A stretch of DNA of 64,000 bases from DTU052 sp050951725. Lineage in GTDB: Bacteria; Bacillota; Syntrophomonadia; Syntrophomonadales; DTU052. Below, piece after piece: positions 1 through 7,766 of the stretch. The translations under genes were made by a program, and so were the position numbers. Under the pieces are notes generated by a model that saw only the letters and a list, made by a program, of their open reading frames with translations, searched no databases and was not told where the DNA came from. Each line of letters begins with the position of its first letter. The stretch's first letter is position 1. Location of the stretch: the NCBI GenBank assembly GCA_050951725.1, contig JBMNJO010000001.1, positions 248,001 to 312,000 on the forward strand. The letters are read 5' to 3'.

Positions 1-1941
1 CGCTCCGTGAAAGAGATAGGGGAATGGGTCAACCAGTCGTTTGCCAACCTGCTTCCCCCGAAATCTGATCAATATCAGGCCAGCTTCGCCCGGCTGGACA
101 CAGTACGGGATTCTGGCTCTGGAGACCTGTGCGGGGTTCGGAAAATCTCTATTCCGAAAGTAGATCGCCACAAACAAGAGGTAATTGCGGCCCTGGATGC
201 ACAGCGAATTGCACGGTGGATTCGTTTTGCCCTGGACGATGGTATCACCCTGAGCCGAACTGAGGAAGAAACAGCCGACGGGGCTGACGGTCGTGCGCGG
301 CCTCGGGATTTCCTGATTCTTTTCCGTTACAAGGCTCACATGACCGTCTATGCACAGGCCCTCGAAGAGTACGGTATTCCTTATAAGATGTCAGGTGGCG
401 ACGGGTTCTCCACCTCAGGCGAACTCCTCCAACTGATCAGGCTTCTGCGGGTCTTGCTTGATCCACAAAACCCGGTCAAACTACTGGCAGTCCTGCGAGG
501 GCCCCTCTTCGGATTCAGCGACAACCAATTGTTGCGTTTTCGCCGGGCCTGGGGACAGTTTAACTATGAATATCCGGTCCCGGAAACCCTGGCACCGGAG
601 GATGCCAAGCCTTTCTCGGCAGCCTTTGAGATGCTCCAAAGATTTCGGGTATATCTTGACCGTCTGCCCGGCAGTGTGGCCTTGCAGCGCATCACCGTGG
701 AAGCTGGAATTCTGCCCATTGCAGCCGCAGGAGAATTGGGCAAAAGCCAGGCCGGATATCTGCTCCAGGCTCAAGAGCTTCTGGCTGCCGCCGAACGTTC
801 GGGACGGGTTTCCCCATCGCAACTCGTGGAATACCTGGAGGTCCTTTACGAACAGGGAGTAGAGGAGGACATAACCGTCCTCCCGGAGATGGACGATGCA
901 GTCCGCCTGATGAACCTCCACAAAGCCAAAGGTCTCGAGGCCCCGGTAGTCTTCCTGGCCCACCCTGGCAAAACGGTCAACCGCGAACCGTCCAGTCACA
1001 TTGACCGGCAAGCAGGAATACCGGTCGGTTACTACGTGGTGGAGAAGAAAGGCCCCTTTAACAGCTCCCAGGTATTGGGTTACCCACTACAGTGGGAAGA
1101 ACACCTGGAGAAGGAAATGGAATACACAGCCGCGGAAGAGATACGCCTCCTGTATGTGGCAGCCACCCGGGCCAGAAACCTGCTGGTGGTCAGCTGTTAC
1201 GAGGGCAAACCCGAAAAAAGTGCGTGGGTAAAGCTGGAAGGATTCTGTTCCGGGCTGCCGGAGTTGGAAGATGTAAAGGCTAAAAAGCCTGACACCCCTA
1301 ACCGGACTAACCTGCAACCTGATGACCTGCAGAACGCTCGAAAGAGGTTTTTCGAATCCAATACCGCCATTATTGCCCCGAGCTATTCCATAACCTCGGT
1401 GAAGCAAATTGTCCAAAGCTCTTCGACCCGGCCTGCTGCTGAGAAAACCGGCAAAGGTGCTGGTTGGGGACTGGTCATCCACCGGGTTCTGGCCGCTTTA
1501 GCCGCGGGTCCGGTACCTGACCTGGAACTCCTGGTCGAAAACGCTCTAGCTGAAGAGGAGCGGTCCCCGGAAGAAAAGGACGAAGTCCTTTTGTTGCTCC
1601 AGGGAATCACGAAATCTTCCCTATGGCAGCGCCTGTCTCAGAGTTCACGCCGGTTTATGGAGATTCCTTTTTCGAATAAAGTAACGGATGACTCTCTGGG
1701 GATACCAGGTGGAACAATCGTGAACGGGGTGATTGACCTGGTCTTCGAGGAAGCAGGAGGCTGGGTGATTGCCGACTACAAAACCGATGCTATCACCAGT
1801 CCCGAAAAACTGCAGGAACTAACAGTCTACTATGCTCCGCAAGTCAAGCTTTACACGAGATTCTGGGAATCACTGACCGGGGAAAAGGTTAAAGAGGCCG
1901 GAATGTACTTTACATCGGTAGGCGAGTGGGTCGAGGTGTAG
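1..1941 (+). CDS. addA: ATP-dependent helicase/nuclease subunit A (AddA), 3' part
   Basis: C-terminal half of a UvrD/RecB-type helicase with a fused nuclease, which processes double-strand DNA ends as the AddAB complex. The frame is open from base 1, and its first codons (Arg-Ser) fit the end of a helicase N-x-R-S type motif, so the gene enters from outside the window; the GTG at 4-6 and the apparent start after it are internal. Helicase motif V (LMNLHKAKGLE) lies near base 910 and motif VI (LLYVAATRAR) near 1146. The C-terminus has a RecB/AddA-type PD-(D/E)XK nuclease signature, with an Asp near 1735 followed by the DYKTD motif near 1772. About 646 residues are present of the roughly 1200 usual for AddA. 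An AddB-type partner would be expected upstream. A RecB-like solitary helicase-nuclease is the only realistic alternative. Confidence 0.88.
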   Translation, partial: RSVKEIGEWVNQSFANLLPPKSDQYQASFARLDTVRDSGSGDLCGVRKISIPKVDRHKQEVIAALDAQRIARWIRFALDDGITLSRTEEETADGADGRARPRDFLILFRYKAHMTVYAQALEEYGIPYKMSGGDGFSTSGELLQLIRLLRVLLDPQNPVKLLAVLRGPLFGFSDNQLLRFRRAWGQFNYEYPVPETLAPEDAKPFSAAFEMLQRFRVYLDRLPGSVALQRITVEAGILPIAAAGELGKSQAGYLLQAQELLAAAERSGRVSPSQLVEYLEVLYEQGVEEDITVLPEMDDAVRLMNLHKAKGLEAPVVFLAHPGKTVNREPSSHIDRQAGIPVGYYVVEKKGPFNSSQVLGYPLQWEEHLEKEMEYTAAEEIRLLYVAATRARNLLVVSCYEGKPEKSAWVKLEGFCSGLPELEDVKAKKPDTPNRTNLQPDDLQNARKRFFESNTAIIAPSYSITSVKQIVQSSSTRPAAEKTGKGAGWGLVIHRVLAALAAGPVPDLELLVENALAEEERSPEEKDEVLLLLQGITKSSLWQRLSQSSRRFMEIPFSNKVTDDSLGIPGGTIVNGVIDLVFEEAGGWVIADYKTDAITSPEKLQELTVYYAPQVKLYTRFWESLTGEKVKEAGMYFTSVGEWVEV

Positions 1942-2099
1942 CAAGATTATGCCAATGAGTTTTTGCAGCTCGTTATAGAGCGTTTCAAAAGTTTTCAAGC
2001 TCGTCCTCTCCCGGGACATATTTTGAAGGTGATGGATTTTTCTTTCTGCAATACCCTGCAAGATAATTCCTGCAGAGTATAGATTAACCCTGCTGCTTT

Positions 2100-2530
2100 G
2101 ATCAACAACTGCTGGCAGTGAGACTTTCCCACGGAAACAACCGGATTATTATGGGGGGACCGGGATCTCTGGTAAAACTATCGTTCTACTGCACCCGCAC
2201 TTGGAATATATTTAATAGTCCGTTCAGACATGGTGCAACCATGTGGGATTTTATCAATATATTCACCGCGAATGCCAATATGCAGAAGTCCGCTGGATCA
2301 AAGATTGAAATGCAGAAAAACAGTGGCAAGTTGGCGGAATGGATAATTTCTCATGGACGGATGTTTATGTAATCTCGTAAAGATGTATGCTGACTAAATG
2401 GAGTCCGCAACTGCTGCCGCTGAACAGTTAGCCAGTAGTGAACGCACATGCCGGGAGGATACTCACCGTCGATCGAATATTCCGTCGATTGCAGGCCGAG
2501 GCCGATAAACGAATAAAGGAATTGTAGGGG
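2100..2530 (+). pseudogene. Decayed helicase-like remnant
   Basis: No intact gene is present, but coding-like pieces appear in different frames. At about 2150-2208 a short stretch reads GGTGISGKTIVLLHP and then stops, close to the Walker A region of UvrD/HelD-type helicases (GGPGTGKTVVALH). Near 2280-2370 another frame gives a fragment resembling the segment that follows in such helicases. At about 2455-2527 a third frame gives a charged helical tail (RILTVDRIFRRLQAEADK) ending in a stop. I read this as a shredded gene interrupted by frameshifts and deletions, lying between addA and the ART/HD gene. The helicase assignment rests mainly on the Walker A-like piece, so confidence is low. Confidence 0.3.
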
Positions 2531-2599
2531 AAAGGTGTTGCCGTCACGAGTTTTAATGTGAATGGGAATAACCTTTGGGACAATTACCAGGAGATGCTT

Positions 2600-3937
2600 A
2601 TGGACATAATTGATAGTATTACTGCGGCCATGCGTGACCAACTCGATGAGTGGGGTCATATACCGTTTTCGGTATTGGACCGCAATGTGATTGACGAGAA
2701 TCATTTTGACCTTGATAAATGGTGCCAATACATAGAATCAACCCACATTTGTACAGAGGACTTTTTCTACCTCCCCAGTGGCTGTGTGGTTTATTACAAG
2801 GGATTTGTTTATTGTGATATTGACCAGTACGCACCTGGATCTTACTGGGAGAATAATATCAATAGTATGCTAACAGATGCGCGTAAAATGCTTGAAGCCG
2901 GCCAATATGAATACATTTTTGGTTGCTTCATAGACAAAAGGATTGCCCTTAAGGTGTTCTTATTGATGCTAAACGATTTGCCAGTGAATCAAATATACGG
3001 CCTTTTCAAAAACGTCTATAGTCGAACTGAATACAATTTTGATGTTCTTACAGATGATAAGCTTAATCTTATAAAATTAAGCCGTATGGAAACTTTGGTC
3101 TTACCAGGAGTTAATGAACATGGCTTTGTTGAGGTTTATCGGGGAATGTCATCTCAGTCGACAGACATTGATGAAGCATATTCATGGACCCTTAATCTTG
3201 CGACTGCTGTTTACTTTGCATGCCGCTTCAGTAGGATAGCGGGGATCGGTGATGTTTACCGAACATGGATTCACCAAGACAAAATAGTAGCTTATATAGA
3301 TTATCGCCGAGAAGACGAAGTTATTATAATTCCCTCGGAGAATGAGGACGAATTATTTGAAGCGGAATTAGTTGAGTTTTGGGACTTAGATTATATACGC
3401 GCCATACTTGAACAGAACTCATACTTGAAAATCTACGAACAATTTCTCGGCTTTATTCAGGAAGAGGACTTCGTTGCCTCATATTACCACGGTTTAACGC
3501 ACACTAAACGGGTTTTAATGCTTACAATTTGCCTTTGTTTTTTGTTGGAAGTAGAAGTGGATGATATTTTTGTTCTTTCGGTAGCCGCAATATATCATGA
3601 TATTGGACGTTCAGATGACGGGGAAGATAGCAGACATGGAGTGCAGAGCTTTGCGAAAGCTCTTAATAAACCACTCCTTAAGATGTACACTTCGGATATT
3701 CATATTATTCGTTATATAATTGAAAACCACTGTATTGAGGATTCGTTAGCTTTCAAGAACGTTCTGAACTATGAGGTGGCTAATGCCGAGCATGCTATCG
3801 AATTGCTAAGGATCTTTAAGGATGCCGACGGATTGGACCGGTTTCGAATTAAGGATCTGGATGCCAGGAAACTTAGACATCCGGAAGCCTTGGATTTATT
3901 AGTAGTTGCCTGGGAATTGCTGCAAAACGATGAATGA
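2600..3937 (+). CDS. ADP-ribosyltransferase-like / HD-domain fusion protein
   Basis: Not a protein I can name. Residues about 178-245 carry the three landmarks of an R-S-E ADP-ribosyltransferase fold: VYRGM (Arg181), SWTL (Ser195) and REDEVIIIP (Glu238-x-Glu240). Residues about 300-430 form an HD-type metal phosphohydrolase domain: a His-rich helix (HGLTHTKRV), IYHDIG (His333-Asp334) and a late Asp in FKDADGLDR. The first 170 residues match nothing I recognise. I prefer ATG 2600, preceded by AGGAG at 2589-2593 with 6 nt spacing; an in-frame GTG at 2558 would add 14 residues but has no ribosome site. The next gene follows after 57 bp and encodes an Mrr_N-like winged-helix protein. A nucleotide- or ADP-ribose-related signalling, toxin or defence role is inference. 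Confidence 0.72.
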   Translation: MDIIDSITAAMRDQLDEWGHIPFSVLDRNVIDENHFDLDKWCQYIESTHICTEDFFYLPSGCVVYYKGFVYCDIDQYAPGSYWENNINSMLTDARKMLEAGQYEYIFGCFIDKRIALKVFLLMLNDLPVNQIYGLFKNVYSRTEYNFDVLTDDKLNLIKLSRMETLVLPGVNEHGFVEVYRGMSSQSTDIDEAYSWTLNLATAVYFACRFSRIAGIGDVYRTWIHQDKIVAYIDYRREDEVIIIPSENEDELFEAELVEFWDLDYIRAILEQNSYLKIYEQFLGFIQEEDFVASYYHGLTHTKRVLMLTICLCFLLEVEVDDIFVLSVAAIYHDIGRSDDGEDSRHGVQSFAKALNKPLLKMYTSDIHIIRYIIENHCIEDSLAFKNVLNYEVANAEHAIELLRIFKDADGLDRFRIKDLDARKLRHPEALDLLVVAWELLQNDE

Positions 3938-3993
3938 TTTTACCGCTTGATCTTCAAGCAGCACCATGTCATTGCAAAGAGGGTGAGATATAA

Positions 3994-4590
3994 TTGCATA
4001 GAACCGACGATGTTTCCGCAGCATTTGAAATACTGTTGGAGGAGATTGAATCCCGAGTTGCTTTGCTTGAAAAAGTTAACGTTAGGGCGTGGGAAGAACG
4101 TGATTTTGTTCGAGCAGGTGAACTGGTAAGTCGAGCTACCACAATTCTTGCCTTTCGCGAAGAAGTGCTTCAGCTACAGAAAAAATGGGAATTGTTATTT
4201 TCGGAAGACATAAACGACTCAAGTGCTGAACCGGGTGCAACAAATGATCCCGAACCTGCCAGCAGGCAACGTCGTTCGGGCCGGCTGCAGCGGGGGATGC
4301 GGACCCGTGAACCTGTATTTCGCATTCCCATATTAGCAGTCCTAATGGACAAAGGCGGATCAGCAAATATCGGGGAGGTATTGAATGAGCTCGAGCTTCG
4401 CATGAAACATGTGTTAAGTGATGTTGATTATGATCCCTTACCTTCCGACCCCGATACCATCCGCTGGCGTAACACCGCCCAGTGGTCACGCAAAGTTTTA
4501 GTGGATAAGGGCTTTCTGAGAAATGATTCTCCTCGCGGTATCTGGGAGATCAGTCCAGCCGGGAGAAAGTACCTAGAAGATAACCAATAA
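3994..4590 (+). CDS. Mrr N-terminal-like winged-helix protein
   Basis: 198 residues from a TTG start with GAGGGTGAG just upstream. Residues 1-75 look helical and charged, possibly coiled coil; 76-105 form a linker rich in Pro, Arg and Ser. Residues about 108-195 match the Mrr_N type of winged helix found at the front of Mrr restriction enzymes and in related stand-alone proteins: a PILAVL helix, a GGSAN turn, then DTIRWRNTAQWSRKVLVDKG and finally RGIWEISPAGRKYL. No nuclease catalytic motif follows, so it is probably a DNA-binding regulator or targeting protein rather than a restriction enzyme. It lies 57 bp behind the ART-like/HD gene in the same orientation, which suggests one operon. The fold assignment is fairly secure; the role is unknown. 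Confidence 0.65.
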   Translation: MHRTDDVSAAFEILLEEIESRVALLEKVNVRAWEERDFVRAGELVSRATTILAFREEVLQLQKKWELLFSEDINDSSAEPGATNDPEPASRQRRSGRLQRGMRTREPVFRIPILAVLMDKGGSANIGEVLNELELRMKHVLSDVDYDPLPSDPDTIRWRNTAQWSRKVLVDKGFLRNDSPRGIWEISPAGRKYLEDNQ

Positions 4591-4617
4591 GTCCGTGTGG
4601 TGAGGAAAAGTCTAAGG

Positions 4618-4725
4618 GAAGCGAAAGCTATACTAAATATAAAACTGGTAACTCGTTCAAGGCTTAAATTTCGGGCGACTGGTGGCTTCCCGATCATCAG
4701 AGTTTGGACGCCAGCCTTGACGCTG
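4618..4725 (-). pseudogene. Fragment of a second yhfC-like gene
   Basis: On the minus strand this stretch translates to AGVQTLMIGKPP followed by a hydrophobic run containing SFIFSIAF. It aligns with the AGVHTLMIDKTT...NPYIFAVYGAL segment of the intact YhfC protein encoded just downstream (5030-5827). At DNA level, 4695-4718 and 5635-5660 share nearly all bases around ATCATCAG and TGGACGCC. Only about 35 codons are recognisable. It is most simply a decayed partial duplicate of the neighbour. Confidence 0.45.
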
Positions 4726-4794
4726 TCCTGCAATCGAAGAACTGGGCCAAGTTCAGTCTCATAATTGCCAGCCAGTGAATCAAAACATAGGACT

Positions 4795-4960
4795 GGTTCG
4801 GGTGGTTGCACAGCTGGGACCGATAAACAGCGGCGGTCTATTATTCCCAGTGTTTGTTCCGGTGAAAACAGTGTCTCAATAAGCCTGACCAAGCCTAATG
4901 CGGGTTCCGACCTTCCCGACCTAGTCACCCGTGCGATTGACCAACGCATGCCTCTCATTT
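4795..4960 (+). pseudogene. Fragment of an acyl-CoA dehydrogenase gene
   Basis: An internal plus-strand stretch reads GTDKQRRSIIPSVCSGE and then LTKPNAGSDLPDLVTRAI. This matches the acyl-CoA dehydrogenase region in which a GTEEQK...LP.L.SGE segment is followed by the FAD/substrate-binding motif LTEPNAGSD. The intact dehydrogenase at 38428-39570 has the same LTEPNAGSDV motif. The flanks do not continue the family and there is no start or complete domain, so this is a small remnant of an otherwise lost gene lying beside the yhfC fragment. Confidence 0.5.
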
Positions 4961-5016
4961 CCTTGTCTATGCCGGGTTGGGTGACAGCCCTGGTCAATAG
5001 GCGCTTAACAAAGATT

Positions 5017-5060
5017 AAAGTTCCTTGAATTAACTACTTGAAGACTCCCCAAGGAACTTT
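5017..5060 (-). terminator. Hairpin at the 3' end of yhfC
   Basis: AAAGTTCCTTG at 5017-5027 pairs with CAAGGAACTTT at 5050-5060. The stem overlaps the last codons of the minus-strand yhfC gene, which end at 5030. Read on the minus strand it is followed by a weakly T-rich stretch, so it may act as its terminator. Confidence 0.45.
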
Positions 5061-5827
5061 GTCGCTATTCGATAAGCTACGATCCCAAAGAAGATGGCAA
5101 ATATGAAAACAAACCCCTCGGCAACCCAAACACTCTTTACTATTTGTATCTGGGTAAGAGCGGGTACCATATCCAAAAGCGCGTGCAGAAGGATGGCATA
5201 GAATAGATACCTGATTTGTTTTAAGCGGATACCGTAAAACACAATCATGGTCAGTCCGATGTGGGCGGTCAAGGCCATAACCCGTTCAAGGCCAGAGACA
5301 ATATACATGTAATACGGAGTATTTATTAAAGTTTCTTTAATCTGGGCCATGGTTGCTGTCTGGTCCGGTGGTATGTTGGACATGAATGTTCCTGAGTTTA
5401 TCATTACGGCATAGACGATTATGTTTACTGCCGTCAGTGTTCCGATCAGGATCGATTCAATTCCACCATGTCCCAACCCCAATGACAGACCGTGTTTTAA
5501 CTCGGTCTCTTTTTTGAGCAGCGTCTTGAAGCCCAGGTATCGACCTACCTCTTCAAACACACCAGCCATCAACGCGCCGTATACGGCAAAAATGTACGGG
5601 TTGTCGGTGAATTTCAGGCGCATGGTAGTTTTGTCAATCATCAGCGTATGGACGCCCGCCTCCAACACCTGAGCGAAAAGGATGAACACTAACGCCCCCA
5701 CGCCGAGTGCTTTCCAAGACAGAAGGCCATTTCTTCGAAGATAGAATAAGACTATGATCGGAATTCCCAGTGATAAAAGAAGTTGAATTCCGGCACCGAC
5801 AAAGGTCATGCTGCTTACCATGCTCAT
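5030..5827 (-). CDS. yhfC: YhfC family intramembrane metalloprotease-like protein
   Basis: 265 residues with about seven hydrophobic segments, the usual size for the YhfC (DUF2324) family, a polytopic membrane family related to CPBP/Abi intramembrane proteases. Visible family motifs, all in or next to membrane segments, are the paired acidic FEEVGRYLGF near residue 92, GLGHGGIES near 118, ERVMALTAHIG near 183 and LLHALLDM near 216; the Glu and His residues are the presumed metal ligands and catalytic groups. The start ATG at 5827 is preceded on the minus strand by an AGGAGG-type site (5831-5836). The gene appears monocistronic. A decayed partial copy lies just beyond its 3' end. The substrate is unknown. 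Confidence 0.82.
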   Translation of the reverse strand: MSMVSSMTFVGAGIQLLLSLGIPIIVLFYLRRNGLLSWKALGVGALVFILFAQVLEAGVHTLMIDKTTMRLKFTDNPYIFAVYGALMAGVFEEVGRYLGFKTLLKKETELKHGLSLGLGHGGIESILIGTLTAVNIIVYAVMINSGTFMSNIPPDQTATMAQIKETLINTPYYMYIVSGLERVMALTAHIGLTMIVFYGIRLKQIRYLFYAILLHALLDMVPALTQIQIVKSVWVAEGFVFIFAIFFGIVAYRIATKFLGESSSS

Positions 5828-6168
5828 ACCTCCTGACCGGTGTTAAATGCTTCTAATATGATGCACTTCAAACCTTCATTTATACTGTGTATAAGAATGA
5901 CTGTTACCGCATGCCCCTAATATACCAATAAATGGAGAAAAACCATTGATTGTAGAGGCCGCAACCGGTAAAATCAACCAATTATGCTTCGGACCAATGC
6001 GGTCGCCAGGCTTTCCCCAATGTTGCAGACATAGGCCGCCACATCTCTCTTGCCGCTAAAGGGGAAGCCGGGTGAGAGGTATTCCCGATAAGGTTGTAGG
6101 CAAAGGTGATATTATATAACTGGTGAAAACCAGGAAATGAGAACATGAAGACAGTACGGAGGAAACAA
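5828..6168. other. Intergenic region with one coding-like remnant
   Basis: No intact gene. On the minus strand, bases 6097 to about 5979 read as an uninterrupted, protein-like sequence (YREYLSPGFPFSGKRD and then VAAYVCNIGESLATALVRSI) ending in a stop. It has no start and no family I can name, so it is probably the tail of a lost gene. The rest is AT-rich with no clear signal. Confidence 0.3.
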
Positions 6169-6936
6169 ATGCTTAACGAGTTGTCCGCTATTGTAAGAAA
6201 AGCCGGTGATATAATACTTTCGGCCGATATGAGTAAAACCCATTTGGAGGAGAAGTCCAGCCCCGGGGATTTTGTGACCGCCTATGATATAGCCGTCCAG
6301 GAAATGCTCTGCGATGAACTTAAGAAAGTGCTTCCCAAAGCCCAGTTTATCGGTGAAGAAAGCAGTCATGCAGATTTAAACAGAGATGGATACTGCTTTA
6401 TCGTCGACCCTATCGATGGTACCGCCAATTTTGCCTGGAATTATTGTCACAGCGCGGTTTCGGTAGGTCTGGCTTATAAAGAAAAGATGCTCTTAGGTTT
6501 GGTATATAATCCATACTTGGACGAATTGTTTTCTGCCGAAGCGGGCAAGGGGGCGTTTTTAAACGGCAAACGCATATCAGCCAGCAAGCGTAACCTCGAA
6601 AACGGCCTGGTTTGCTTTGGGTCCTCGCCTTATGATAAGACCAAAGCGGATGCCACGTTTTCCCTGGCCAGGTTTCTATATGAAAACGCACTTGATGTCC
6701 GTAGGAGTGGATCTGCTGCCCTTGACATCTGTTACATCGCCTGTGGGCGGTGTGAGCTGTTTTTTGAGATGAGCCTCGCCCCCTGGGATTATGCCGCAGC
6801 TTCGCTGATAGTCACGGAAGCCGGTGGCCTAATCACAACCATGCAGGGCGAAAGCCTCCAACTTCACCACCGCAGCTCGGTACTGGCGGGAGGCAGAGAA
6901 GCCTACCGTGACTTTTGGGAGATCTACAAAAAATGA
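6169..6936 (+). CDS. Inositol monophosphatase family protein
   Basis: Mg-dependent sugar-phosphate phosphatase of the IMPase/FBPase/CysQ superfamily, probably cytoplasmic. All metal-site motifs are present: GEES near residue 62, IVDPIDGTANF near 79 and WDYAAASLIVTEAGG near 206. About 255 residues is standard. ATG 6169 is chosen because GGAGG stands 6 nt upstream; an in-frame ATG at 6145 lacks a comparable site. Possible substrates include inositol-1-phosphate, fructose-1,6-bisphosphate and 3'-phosphoadenosine phosphate; the sequence does not decide. It is followed after about 110 bp by the LUD-domain gene in the same direction. Confidence 0.88.
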   Translation: MLNELSAIVRKAGDIILSADMSKTHLEEKSSPGDFVTAYDIAVQEMLCDELKKVLPKAQFIGEESSHADLNRDGYCFIVDPIDGTANFAWNYCHSAVSVGLAYKEKMLLGLVYNPYLDELFSAEAGKGAFLNGKRISASKRNLENGLVCFGSSPYDKTKADATFSLARFLYENALDVRRSGSAALDICYIACGRCELFFEMSLAPWDYAAASLIVTEAGGLITTMQGESLQLHHRSSVLAGGREAYRDFWEIYKK

Positions 6937-7045
6937 ACGTCTTCCAGCAGTAAGGCGCGGTTACACTCATTGATACCCTTGATGATCAAGAACGGTAGTC
7001 ATAAACTGAATGTGTACTATTTTAATGCTCAGGAGGACAAACATA

Positions 7046-7687
7046 ATGAACGAAAACCTGGTTTGGACTTATGAACGAAGATGCAAAAAGGTCGTTGAGG
7101 CTCTGCAGAAAAAAGGTTTCGAGGCGATCTATTGTGAAAATAAGGAGGCTGCCCGTAAAAACATAATTGATGAAGCCCGCAATGCTGATTCAGTGGGGTT
7201 TGGTGGCTCCATGACAGTGCAGGAACTACAGGTAGAACCTGAGCTAGCCCAAATGGGTAAGGAACTGCTGCAGCATAACAGGCCGGGGTTATCTCCAGAA
7301 GAAACGGTTGCTATCAGGCACCGACAGTTAAGCTGTGATCTTTTTTTGACTGGCAGCAATGCGGTCACCGTCGCCGGACAGCTGGTAAATGTCGATGGTG
7401 TTGGCAACCGGGTGGGAGCCATGACCTTCGGCCCCAAGAAAGTAATCGTGGTTGCCGGACGCAACAAGATTGTGGAGGATGTAGACGCAGCATTAAAACG
7501 GATAAAAGCCATCGCTGTTCCAGCAAATGCCCGTCGGCTGAGTCTAAAGCTCCCATGTGGAGTTACTGGTCACTGTAATGACTGTGATACGCCGCAGTGC
7601 ATAAGCCGGGTCACCGTTATAATTGACCGCAAGCCCAGCATGAGCGACATAAGGGTCCTTATTGTCAACGATGATCTGGGGTATTGA
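7046..7687 (+). CDS. LUD domain-containing protein (LutC/YkgG-like)
   Basis: 213-residue protein of the LUD (lactate utilisation, DUF162) fold. Characteristic pieces are SVGFGGSMTVQEL near residue 47, the LFLTGSNAVTVAGQLVNVDG segment near 100, and GNRVGAMTFGPKKVIVVAGRNK near 120, which form the phosphosugar-isomerase-like core. A C-terminal cysteine cluster, CGVTGHCNDCDTPQC (near residue 173), suggests a metal or Fe-S site; this is typical of the stand-alone clostridial LUD proteins and not of LutC itself. The start ATG 7046 has AGGAGG at 7031. No lutA/lutB partners are nearby. The biochemical role of this subgroup is not established. Confidence 0.82.
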   Translation: MNENLVWTYERRCKKVVEALQKKGFEAIYCENKEAARKNIIDEARNADSVGFGGSMTVQELQVEPELAQMGKELLQHNRPGLSPEETVAIRHRQLSCDLFLTGSNAVTVAGQLVNVDGVGNRVGAMTFGPKKVIVVAGRNKIVEDVDAALKRIKAIAVPANARRLSLKLPCGVTGHCNDCDTPQCISRVTVIIDRKPSMSDIRVLIVNDDLGY

Positions 7688-7695
7688 TCGGCTGC

Positions 7696-7740
7696 AAAGA
7701 CACCGAGTCACTGTGGTGTGATCCGGTGTCTTTATTTTCA
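7696..7740 (+). terminator. Rho-independent terminator
   Basis: AAAGACACCG (7696-7705) pairs with CGGTGTCTTT (7724-7733), followed by ATTTTC. It lies between the convergent LUD-domain and MATE genes and may serve both strands. Confidence 0.8.
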
Positions 7741-7766
7741 TCCGTCACTATTTTGCCGTTAAAGAT

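Noticed and set aside
2118..2372. 84-codon plus-strand open frame as a real gene
   Set aside because: The helicase-like Walker A piece reads in a different frame, and no single frame gives a coherent protein, so it is treated as a remnant.
4428..4997. 189-codon minus-strand open frame
   Set aside because: It runs antisense across the end of the Mrr_N-like gene and two gene fragments; only its short yhfC-like piece looks protein-derived.
4765..5028. Intact 87-residue gene
   Set aside because: The only recognisable part is an internal acyl-CoA dehydrogenase segment lacking the rest of the domain; called a fragment instead.
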